Assembly (NCBI GenBank): GCA_031761405.1
Contig: JASEVX010000003.1
Span: 117,120,051 to 117,184,050 of the forward strand
Length of the DNA stretch: 64,000 nucleotides
Source: Serripes groenlandicus
Taxonomy: Eukaryota > Mollusca > Bivalvia > Cardiida > Cardiidae
Reading direction: 5' to 3'
The position numbers were made by a program, and so were the translations under genes. Each line of letters starts with the position of its first letter. The first letter of the stretch is position 1. Of the stretch, positions 23,980-33,321 are shown piece after piece. A model generated the notes under the pieces. It saw only the letters and a list, made by a program, of their open reading frames with translations. It had not been told where the DNA came from and did not search any database.

Positions 23980-26757
23980 CTGTTCCTGTCTTTTCTATGT
24001 TCGCTGAGAGTATACATGAACGTGGAGCAGGTTACGACAGAAACGAAAAACAATCTAAAGAGCATGGTAAGTTCATTGTTAATAGGAGTAAAAATACTTT
24101 TTAGCTCATCTGTTTTTCGAAAAACAAAACGTCGGGCTTTTATAATACCCATGGCGTCGTCGTCGTGACAATACTTTAACCTTACCTCATAACTCAAACA
24201 GCTTTACATATATTCAAATGAAACTTGGTACACATGATCCTAGAAACAATACACATGGTCCTATAAACATTACGCATATATATATATATACAATGACTCA
24301 TAACTCTGGCTTCAATAGTTAATCAGTTATGCCCCTTTTATGACTTAGAAATTCATACAAAAAGTTTAAACTTGCCAACAACTCAAAAAAGCGTTTAACA
24401 TTTTCAAATGAAACTCGGTACCCGTGTACCTAGGAAATATACACAGGTCTATACCAAGTCACATAACTTTAATAATTATTCAGTATTGAAAATGTTGAAC
24501 GGTTTCTGGGTTATGAACTAAGTGTAAAGTTTTGTGACGACGCCAAGGGTATCACAATAGCCCTACTTTTTTTCGTCAAAAAGACAGATTAGCTAAAAAT
24601 TTACACCTTACTGATGTGATCTTGCTTGCCTTTTCCTATCATTTATTTTTATTTTAGCAAACGTTGCTAATGGTCAAAAAGGAAAACAATTTGCGAAATT
24701 ACTTTGAAATCGCACCAGTATTTTAAGAAAAGAGGATTTTCATAATTCACTCATGGCACCTAAGGGAAACTATTCCCGCTCCCTGGTGGCCATTTATTTT
24801 TCCGAATAATTAAAAAAAAATCAGATGCAGCTGCAAATCTATTTCTTTTGATTTTTTTAAAGGGCCGTTATTATCTCGTTCACGAATTCGTTCTTGCACC
24901 ATTTGTTACTCCTTCTCATAAGCATTGTTCCTTGACATGCGTCTGATGGCAATGTTTGGGTCTTATTGCCTAGAAAACAATAACAGTAAAATGTTTAACT
25001 AGCAATGTCTTTTAAAATAACATACAGACCGACAAAAGACAGTTCGGATAGTATTACATCAGAAAGTGCTTTCAGATCTATGTCACGAAAATAAAGTTAA
25101 TGAAAGTTACGACTAGACCGTGTGTACACAACTCACCAGTATACTGATTGTGTGCATTTACAGAACAGAACGTATACAATACAAAAGGGTTTAATAAATG
25201 TGTTGGTGCAGTTATAAGATTATAACATGAAATTGTCAAATTACTCAGAAAAAATATTATTATACTCTCATAACTGCACCAACACATACATTTAACCTTT
25301 ATAATTGCAGTTATTTTTCACCAAATAATTGTTTGAAAAGGGAAATATAAATTAAAAATTGGGATCTCTTTTCTATGTTAAAAGTAGTTCCGTGACCTGG
25401 TCATGTGAATAAGTTCGTTTATCGGAAAATGAACGCAATTACTTTTAGTCACGTGATCCTTTTTACACCAATCAAATCGAGCGATTCACAGTGCGTCTGA
25501 ACTAACTGCAATTATAATATAATACAATACAATACTTATTTATTTGTAAATAGAGGTCACCGTTCTAGAATAAAGCAAATATACAGCTATAAAACTCATA
25601 AAGAGTTGAGTATTAATATATATACTTATTTACAATTGTAATCGAGCAGTAACTTTGGTTATCGGATGTATGAATCGTATAGCGCAATTATAACTGAAAT
25701 ATATGTTGCGAACTTCTTTATAATAACAGTACTTTCGCATTTCATAAGGTTGTAAAAGCTTCTCATATCATCTCGGCCGTTATACCACGCAAATTAAAGT
25801 CTGTCTTTCTGCAAGCCATTGGTCACATTGAAAACATGCATTGTATTAATTTTGCAACTGTTAAATTGTCTTCTTGAATCAAACAATAACTACAAATGCG
25901 ATTCTCCCTTTCAATATTAAAATGTCTTCCTAATTATACGTTTCATTTATGATTGGAGCATCGGAACTTTGAATCCAAAATACATAGTCATTGACAAACA
26001 TAAATACATTATAAACTCAATATATAGACACTTGGGTTTGAAAAGGGATGGGAATATAAAATGACAAAAGTATATATAAAATGTAAAAGACCAGCGCATG
26101 AAAAGCAAGATATTTTCAGATGCAAAAGTTTAGTATTTTTAATCTACTTTCTAAAGCGAGTTTATCTAGAGTGGTATCAATTCCATTTTTTGCTGAACTC
26201 GACTAATCTAATCTCTTTCATTTCAGATTGATATATTGACCATTGTTGGCTTGTTTACGACAATGTCCTGTATGGCTGGGTTCGCCGTCACAATCAACCT
26301 AGGTTTAATTAGCTACTGTTCCTCTGTATCTCGCAATGATGATTGTGTCAACAAGGAAGAGAATAACGCAATTGCTCCTGCATTGATAGTCGGTTGCATT
26401 ATCTCCCTGTTCGTCACCATCGGGATTCAAATTGTCAACGGTAGCACAAGGAAAGAACTCAACCTAGTGCCGGTACGGAGAGTTGGCCAAATGACTATAA
26501 CGTTTAACCAACAGCAGCCGTATCAAAATATGAATCCGGGTCAAGGTTATAATATGGGGCAGTTCCAAACTCAGCCACACCCCAATTCAAATCCGTATCC
26601 AATGCCAATGCATAACACACAAGGATTCCAGCCAACGGCGCCGCCCCCGAATTACTTTTCGGCTACAAGTCAGCCAGAGTACCCACCCCCGCAGCCCTCG
26701 TTTCCAAACCAGAATGACGGATTTGGTAATCAAAATCAGTACTCGGGTTTTAACTAA
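23980..26757 (+). CDS. 3' exons of a multi-span membrane protein with PPxY tail (partial)
   Basis: Two exons are visible. The first is 23980-24066, between TTTTTTCTAG and GTAAGT, 29 codons starting LFLSFLCSLRVY. The second is 26227-26757, from ATTTCAG to a TAA stop, and starts IDILTIVGLFTT. Both junctions are phase 0. The terminal exon gives a hydrophobic segment, a loop with two cysteines (YCSSVSRNDDC), a second hydrophobic segment (ALIVGCIISLFVTIGI), then a long N/Q/P-rich tail with APPPNY, a PPxY-type WW-binding motif. The overall plan resembles small four-span proteins, but I cannot name the family. The 5' exons were not found upstream. A decayed paralogue at 30843-31804 supports the reading. 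The 2.2-kb intron holds a tandem-core repeat. Confidence 0.7.
24170..24600 (+). repeat. Dispersed molluscan-type tandem-core repeat
   Basis: Two related blocks (TCAAATGAAACTTGGTAC at about 24214 and TCAAATGAAACTCGGTAC at about 24403). A typical end GACGCCAAGGGTATCACAAT follows, similar to 4330-4352 and 40570-40610. Confidence 0.6.
25198..25288. repeat. Inverted repeat with 20-bp arms
   Basis: ATGTGTTGGTGCAGTTATAA is mirrored by TCATAACTGCACCAACACAT around about 50 bp. Confidence 0.85.
25300..26226. other. Intron sequence without recognised feature
   Basis: AT-rich. Apart from a short ATAATACAATACAATAC simple stretch (25517-25536) I see nothing. Confidence 0.5.
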
Positions 26758-26919
26758 AGGTTTAAGGAAGTCCATATGCAATCGGTAAACAACCTTTACT
26801 CCGATGTGTGCCACAGAATAACTAGAACTTTATTCCGGGTTTGAAAATCTGTTGTTTTTTGTTTAAAAGCTTTAACGGTTATTATTATCACCAAAATCAT
26901 TGTTTTCCTTAATTGTTTG

Positions 26920-27115
26920 AATTGTCAGAAGCTGTCTCACCCGAATCTGCGTTATTTTCAAAAGCCTTTAATTGTCTGTGGCAGCGTAATAGTGAACTGA
27001 TTGAGCATATAATGCAATGACTGTATCATCTGTTTATTGTTACGAGCTGTCTCACCTGAATCTGCAGTGTTTGCAAAAGCCTTTAATTGTCTTTGGCAGC
27101 AAATGGGTTAATGAT
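26920..27115. repeat. Two partial family-D repeats in tandem
   Basis: CTGTCTCACCCGAATCTGCG...AAAAGCCTTTAATTGTC at 26931 is repeated about 113 bp later at about 27046. Confidence 0.7.
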
Positions 27116-27394
27116 CCAAGACAGTTATCAGATCAGAATGTATGGTAGGACGATGTTTAAGTATGGGCATTGAATGAATCTCGTTAAACTGCAAAAATGT
27201 TTAAGGAATTGGATTACAAATTGGGGAGCACTGGTCTGACCGCGCGGCGACGCTGGCCGATCAGGATGTTCTCATGTCACAAGTTCTTGAAGGTTGTGGT
27301 TCTTACCATGAGCTTAATTGTATCATTTATTTTCATTGTTAATTGTCATATTTGTTAAATTTATAATAAATCAGTATAATCGAACACAAGACAT

Positions 27395-27478
27395 TCACAT
27401 TCGAATAAGGAATAAGGAGCAAGGAACAAGTAATCAACTTCACATTTGAATAAGGAATAAGGAATAGGGAATAGGGAA
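27395..27478. repeat. Degenerate AAGGAAT-type minisatellite
   Basis: AATAAGGAATAAGG motifs recur in two blocks, each preceded by CACATTYGAATAAGG. Confidence 0.7.
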
Positions 27479-27661
27479 TGAACTTCACGGAGGTAGACAA
27501 ATTGTCCATTTTGAAAAAACAGAGGGCAGCACAAAAAAATTACAAATTTACATTTCCTGAAAGCTGGGCATGACAATGTACGGAGGTATTCAGCATAGCT
27601 GAATCCCTCGTATAAAAAACGTTGTGTCTTATTATGCATTTATCTAGCCTGCTATAAACAT

Positions 27662-27834
27662 ATCGAGGGCTTGACCTGAATTAAATCAATTGTCTTGGTA
27701 AACAATGGAAATGTAGGTGCCATTGCTCGTTCTGAGCAATGGCACCTAGATTTGCATTGTTTTTACAAAGGGGTCAAAATTGCCCCTAAACTAGGGTTTT
27801 CAGTTACAACCATTTCACGCTAAGCCCTCGATAC
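27662..27834. mobile_element. Foldback MITE, family FB3, copy 2
   Basis: TCGAGGGCTTGAC at the left and GCTAAGCCCTCGA at the right, flanked by TA on both sides. The central CATTGCTC...GAGCAATG hairpin is kept. Confidence 0.85.
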
Positions 27835-27956
27835 GCAACTTGCGATTTGCGAAATATGAAGGACGCTATCACCTATCAAATTTTATTCTAGATTTCACGG
27901 TAGTCTACTCTTGTTGGTCTACATTTTACGGTAGTCGACTCATTTCGGTCTATATT

Positions 27957-28236
27957 TAACGCCGTTTTCAACAATTGTTCAGTCATATCACGGCGGACAG
28001 TTCACCAAATCATGTGCGTCCTGTATTTGTTACACTAGTAATCCACAGAACACACTTTCCAAGCAACTGGCTGCTTTTCTACATAGACTGTTAGTCCATT
28101 TGTGGAAGACGAATGACGCTTGTCACAGTGCCTTTTTGTTAAACGTCGGAAAGAATATTTGCCGAGCAGGAGCTCGAACTCACAACCCCTGTATTGACAG
28201 ACCGCGTCGCTACCAGACTGAGCTACCGGGACTAGG
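27957..28236 (-). mobile_element. tRNA-derived SINE S-B, minus strand, near complete
   Basis: The minus strand begins GTCCCGGTAGCTCAGTCTGG (A-box region) and has GTGAGTTCGAGCTCC (B-box), then the S-B body, and ends TTGAAAACGGCGTTAA. It is the best-preserved of three S-B copies. Confidence 0.85.
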
Positions 28237-28301
28237 CAATCCGTTGAAGAAATTAACATGTAAACTCTTCATGATACGAGCTCTAGGAAACCAATCCATA
28301 T

Positions 28302-28555
28302 ATGAGCCGAATTAAGAGGAAATCAACATTGTGGACTCTGCGTTAGGTATTGACCCAGTTCAGCCTAAGCATGCCGTGCTGTCTAACCCGGACAGACACT
28401 TTTCGCCTCCTGTGAATTTTTTGTTTCAGGAATAATTAGTCTATACCTCTACACACCCCTGAGACGGAATGTGTCGGCCCATATTATACTGCGAGGACTG
28501 CGCAGGCTGATCTGTATCGATACTTTACGCAGAGTCCATAATGTTCCTTCCCCTT
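28302..28555 (+). mobile_element. PAL2 palindromic MITE copy
   Basis: Opens ATGAGCCGAATTAAGAGGAA and keeps the full internal order to GCAGAGTCCATAATGTT; the last terminal bases are degraded. Confidence 0.8.
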
Positions 28556-28783
28556 ATTACTTATATAAACGTATTCCTACTAGCATAGGCCCAATACACA
28601 CCAATCGTTGTACTAACGCCTTATTAGGGCACGGATTCCTACTATCATAGGAAATCGGGAACAGACTAGCACACAGACAAGGCTGGGTTTTTCCTGGAAC
28701 CTTCTTCTTTTCGCGTCTAGAGAGCGATTTTGGGTGTTCATGGCTTGAACATCCAGAGCTACTGGCATCATAATTATCAGCCT

Positions 28784-29426
28784 GAAAACTACAAATCATA
28801 TTAAAGTTCATATAACTTTATGGATAGAATGTAAATCAATATGAAAGGAATTTGTGAGAAAAAAATTGAAAGAAAATATATTAAGCTGATTTTCAAAGTA
28901 GAAATGGTGTCACATTTTACCCCCGAAAAAGTTAAAATCATAGAAATGTTGCATTCTACTTACTAGAATTTTCTGTAATTATCCATTAACACTAAACATC
29001 GTTCACTTTAATAAAAAATGCAAAAAAAAAAGATAGGTCACCGTACTCCTTTTAGAGTAAAGGGACTTTTTCCTTGCGTTTTCTTGCATTTTCTTCGAAA
29101 TACAGCAGTTTTGCTTAAAAAACAGGCTTCAAGGAAAAAGTCGATTTACCAGAAAAGGAGTACGGTGACCTATCTTTTTTTTTGTGCATTTTTTATTAAA
29201 TTGAATGATGTTTAGTGTTTATGGATAATTACAGAAAATTCTATTATGTAGAAAGGAAATTTTCTATGATTTTAACTCTTTCGGGAGTATAATGTGACAC
29301 CATTCCTACCTTGAAAAACAGCTTAATATTTTTTTTTTCATATTTTACCCACAAATTCTCTTTTCATATTGATTTAAATTCTATATATATAGTTATATAT
29401 GAACTTTAATATGATTTGTAGTTTTT
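28784..29426. mobile_element. Large foldback element, about 640 bp
   Basis: Left arm 28784-29075 and right arm about 29130-29426 are inverses of nearly 290 bp around a spacer of about 55 bp. Matching blocks include ACTACAAATCATATTAAAGT at the ends and GATAGGTCACCGTACTCC near the centre. The arms differ by scattered changes and short indels. Confidence 0.9.
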
Positions 29427-29429
29427 ATA

Positions 29430-30069
29430 TATATTTTTTATTTAGTTTTCGGTTTTCGGCAAAAATGCCTATATGTGTGCCTTTGGTGAAATTGGTCATG
29501 TCATTGACAGGACAATATTTTTTTTTAAAATCCATAACATAGATTTCTTTTTTCTTATTTCAACCAGTTATTGCATGTACTAACACAATAAAAAGAATAA
29601 AGAAGTTCTATGATTGTGAAATTGTTTGATAAATAACTAGCATACGCCTTTAAAACAATATTTATACCGAATTTGTGTTTGACTCTGTGAGATAGTGACT
29701 TGGTATGCAGTCCGAAGGTTAAAATATCCTTTCATATTTACGTTTTACGATATGTATGTTCAGATAAAGATTTGCCTGAACGATCTTGCTACCTAATCCA
29801 AATATCAACTTGTTGAAGATATCTAGATCTAAGAAGTTTAATAAGTTCTAGATCTAAATACAAGGTTGCGATGATCACAAATAACTCATGATTGTTTTTC
29901 TTAGAAGCCCAGTCAAAGCATTTATCTAGAGCGTGCAGGCTACTTTTGTATAATACACCCGTTCACCCATACAGATGTTCGACGCCTCGGTCTGAAGCAG
30001 ATGGCTTTTTACAAACAGCGTGACAAAAAGCAAAATTGCTCATGAAGAGCAATACCTACTTTTGTCAAT
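29430..30069. other. Unassigned AT-rich DNA
   Basis: No feature seen. Confidence 0.45.
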
Positions 30070-30077
30070 TTGTTTTT

Positions 30078-30530
30078 GTCGCGGGTCGAACCTATACACA
30101 AATGGAGATATTGCATGTAAGTGGCCCGGTTAACTCACTCGGTAGAGTACTTGCCCTGAAAGCGAGATGTCCCGCGTTCGAGCAACAGACTGGCTGCATG
30201 TTTTTCTCTCCTGGTGAAAATGGCGCCCAATAAGGGACCGTGACAGCACTGCTTTGTCAGCCGTATGGCGCTTGCAGTGTATATTAAGCACTGGTGTTCC
30301 GAAATTCGAGGACGAAATTCCAGCTTAGCAGAGGTGTTTGTCGCGGGTCGAACTTATTCACAAATGGAGATAATGCATGTAAGCGGCCCGGTTAGCTCCA
30401 GTCGGTAGATTACTTGCCATGAAAGCGAGAGGTTCGAGCAACGGACTGGCTGTATGTGTTTCTCTCCTGGTGAAATTGGCGCCCAATAAGGGACCGTGAC
30501 AACACTGCCTTGTCAGCCTTATGTCAGCCC
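30078..30530 (+). mobile_element. Two tandem tRNA-derived SINE copies (262-bp period)
   Basis: GTCGCGGGTCGAAC starts each copy (30078 and 30340). Each has a tRNA-like head (GGCCCGGTTAGCTC then GGTAGA, with a TTCGAGCAAC B-box remnant). A shared body follows with TTTCTCTCCTGGTGAAA and GGCGCCCAATAAGGGACC. Confidence 0.75.
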
Positions 30531-30589
30531 ACATACTACAAATCTGCAGCCGAAAGTTTTGAAAACATACCAAAGAAAAAAAATGAAAA

Positions 30590-30785
30590 CCCCCCTTTAA
30601 ATGAAAATACAATAATTTGAAAACATGGTGACAAAAGGAGAAATTTCTCGCTTTAAGCAATTTCTTCTTTTGTCGCCATGTTTTAAAAAGAAGCCGTCTG
30701 CTACAGAGGCGTCAGAAAGTGTTTATATGAGGGAAATGATTACAAATCGTCTTCTGCCGATTTGTTGTATGTGGGAAAGTGTTAA
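30590..30785 (-). mobile_element. FB1 foldback copy
   Basis: Has GTGACAAAAGGAGAAATTTC, GCCGTCTGCTACAGAGGCG and TATATGAGGGAAATGATTAC. It runs into a second FB1-like end (TGTATGTGGGAAAGTGTTAA). Confidence 0.65.
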
Positions 30786-30842
30786 ATTTCAGTGATATAT
30801 ATATATCTATGGAGGGCAAAGCAAGAGACAAATACGATGTAT

Positions 30843-31804
30843 ATGAAGGTGTGTGGTGTTCTATTGGTGATGGCAGTGGGCTTGTGGGCTACGACAGTAT
30901 ATGCGATACGCAAGATGGAAGGGAGGTCATTATATTGGACATGGGCGGGTGCTTTTTAAAGTCACGGTAAGTCGGTTTTAAGCATTTGACCGCCGTACCC
31001 CTTTAAACCAACGTAGTCTATATATACCGTATAACTTATCAATGTTTAAGAAGTTATTTCACATGTCAATCGATTTCTCTGTCGTAAAAACAGGAAACGT
31101 AGTGGAACATTTCATAGCCTACGCCCAGATTGGCCGAGACAGCGGTGCCCATTGGTGATTCAAATTCATATTCAAATCCTTTACTACGCTCAGTTATTGA
31201 ATGACAAAACAACATTTACTCATATAATGAACCGTCTGGCGAGAAAATCAATGGTTTCTGCGTAATGTATCGACCCGTATCTGCCTAAGCATGCCCGCAC
31301 AGGATTACCCGGATATACACTTTTCGCCTCCTGTGGATTTTCTGTCGCCATCGCGTTTATATTCACGATGCTGGCAGGCATGGATGGGATACCCATTACA
31401 GTTATGATGGGTTTCAGTAACTGTGACAATACCCTTTTTCGCTAAAAGCGGGAGCCGACTCAAAATGATATTTTAGGTTTCAGATGAATCGAATCGGCAT
31501 CGCGTTTATATTCACGATGCTGGCAGGCATGGATGGGATCCCCATTAGTTTTGATGGGTTTCAGCAACTGTTCGGGGGGCAGTTTCAAGCACAGCCACAG
31601 CCGTATCCAATGAAACCACAGAACCAACAAAGAGTTCAGCCTTCGGCCCCGCCCCCTGATTATAATTCAGTTACAAGTCAGCAGGTGTTACCTCCACATC
31701 AGACCTCGTTTCCGAACCAGGAGTCCCCATTTAATATTCAAACTCAGTATTTGGCTTTAGTAAAGGGTTTTAGAAATTATATGTTCTTGACCAGACGTGA
31801 ATAA
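30843..31804 (+). pseudogene. Decayed paralogue of the PPxY membrane protein gene
   Basis: At 30843 a frame begins MKVCGVLLVMAVGLWATTVY, a plausible first transmembrane segment, and runs to a stop at 30957 just before a strong donor (CACG|GTAAGT at 30967). The terminal-exon counterpart occurs twice. Bases 31345-31440 match the transmembrane-loop start (TMLAGMDGIPITVMMGFSNC). Bases 31484-31804 repeat the same start but then jump to the tail (GQFQAQPQPYPM, APPPDY, TSFPNQ). The second copy lacks the loop and last membrane segment. A PAL2 fragment lies directly before the first copy. The missing segments and the stop argue for a broken copy. Confidence 0.6.
31227..31344 (+). mobile_element. PAL2 palindromic MITE, left half only
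   Basis: TGAACCGTCTGGCGAGAAAA through CCTCCTGTGGATTTTCTG. The second half is absent and exon-like sequence follows immediately. Confidence 0.75.
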
Positions 31805-32009
31805 TATGACTAAAAGGAGTTGTTTCAGCGAGTTTGTATTAATGAATTATGTATGTTTTCATATATATACGCAATATTAGCTCCATACAATTTTCATCAT
31901 ATCTTGAACCTGAGTTACATTCTAAAAGTTGAACATTAAAAAAGCCATTTTCCAGGGGAGTGTAGACTGCAGGGTATGGGAGAAAATACAGGAAATAAAC
32001 TAGTGTCAT

Positions 32010-32249
32010 ATGAACCGTTCCGCGAGAAAACCAACATTGTGGACTTTGCGTAAAGTATCGATAAGATCAGCCTAAGCATGTCGCACAGGTTAATCCGGCT
32101 AGACACTTTTAGCGTCATGTGGATTTTAAGGTTATCTTTACTCTATTCCCCTGAGACGAATGTGCCGGCCCGGATTGGCCTGCGTGGACTGATCCGAGTC
32201 GATACAATACGCAGTCTATAATGTTGGTTTTCTCATGGAACGCCTCATA
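32010..32249 (+). mobile_element. PAL2 palindromic MITE copy
   Basis: ATGAACCGTTCCGCGAGAAA to TTTTCTCATGGAACGCCTCA, with the full internal order and small deletions. Confidence 0.85.
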
Positions 32250-32504
32250 AACTTGGTAAACCCCCGCCCGTCCACTCGATCATGTATCCAACAATCATAT
32301 ACAGTTGAAAATGTGCTAAATAAAGGCCACCTTTGTTTGGAATTTCCCTGTGTTTAGCAACCACACTCTTTGTTTCCCAATTACTCATATTCCGCACTAG
32401 TTAAAGATCCCCATATGAACAACGACCAGATTGGTCTCTTCCCATAGGTGGTCTTTATACACAGGACATTCTGTACTAATAAATACATGATTGCTGTACA
32501 AACG

Positions 32505-32610
32505 ATACTGGTAAGGCCTCAAGGAAGCAGCCACCAAGCGTGATTAATATAAGCTGATACCTTCATTCGCAATCAATGTAAATCAATATGAGCAAACTTA
32601 TATATGATGC
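32505..32610 (+). mobile_element. SINE S-A relic, 3' half
   Basis: CTGGTAAGGCCTCAAGGAAG, AAGCGTGATTAATATAAGCT and TTCGCAATCAATGTAAAT correspond to the body and tail of the satellite-borne SINE. Confidence 0.65.
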
Positions 32611-32732
32611 AGTCATCCAACGAAAGAAGGCATTCAATTTTAATATAACTATATTTCATACAGAAGTCATACATAACTTTTATCTTTAACAATGTAACAA
32701 ACAAAATGCACTAGAACCTAAGGATTCTTTTT

Positions 32733-32953
32733 TAACCCTTTCCCTCATATAGATGCTTTCTGACGCCTTTGCAGCAGACGAATATTTTGAAAACAGTGAC
32801 AAAAGAAGAAATTGCACAAAACGTGCAATTTCTCCTTTAGCCACAATGTTTTCCACTTTTTGTCATAGGTTATCCATTCAATTATGGAGATTTTTTGACA
32901 AAATACGTTCAAAGTCGTCTGCTGCAGAATTGCGGTATGAGGGAAAGGGTTAA
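32733..32953 (+). mobile_element. FB1 foldback MITE, complete
   Basis: Begins TTAACCCTTTCCCTCATA and ends TGAGGGAAAGGGTTAA. The central GAAATTGCACAAAACGTGCAATTTC hairpin marks the middle. It lies just downstream of RAD1. Confidence 0.9.
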
Positions 32954-33004
32954 ATTGTACACCAGACTAAAACTCTCGCCAAAATCGCAGAACCTTGACT
33001 TGTT

Positions 33005-33169
33005 GTCAATATTTGCAGCAGACGACTTCAAAAACATCTAGGTGGAACTAGTGACAATTTCCTAACACTTATATATGAAAGCATAATTATCAAATTGAGT
33101 TTTAAACAATGTAACAAAGTCCATCTGCTGCACTTTGGTCAAAATGTGTCTGCAAGTGGGAAAGCTTAA
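33005..33169. mobile_element. FB1-related foldback, diverged
   Basis: GCAGCAGACGACTTCAAAAA at the left and TGTCTGCAAGTGGGAAAGC at the right. It lies between the RAD1 stop and the complete FB1 at 32733. Confidence 0.6.
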
Positions 33170-33282
33170 ATCTTCTACAATCCGTTCTGCAGCATGTTAG
33201 TTAGCCCTGAAAGCTATTTGTCAATCTATAGTCTTGTGTTGACTTTGGGTTCATCAATTATTGTTTCTTAACCCTACAAACA

Positions 33283-33321
33283 TCAATGATCTGGTTCTTC
33301 AACGTCTTCATCTGGCGCACA
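33283..33321 (-). CDS. RAD1: RAD1 exon 8 (terminal)
   Basis: After acceptor AACTACAG it encodes CAPDEDVEEPDH and a TGA stop. It matches the short acidic C-terminus expected of RAD1. The phase-0 junction with exon 7 fits. Confidence 0.9.
   Translation of the reverse strand, partial: CAPDEDVEEPDH

Noticed and set aside
28640..28796. Minus-strand serine-rich frame (DASSSGCSSHEHPKSLSRREK) after a good acceptor-like TAGTTTTCAG
   Set aside because: It could be an exon, but I found no neighbouring exon in phase and no family. The acceptor-like bases are part of the large foldback's arm.
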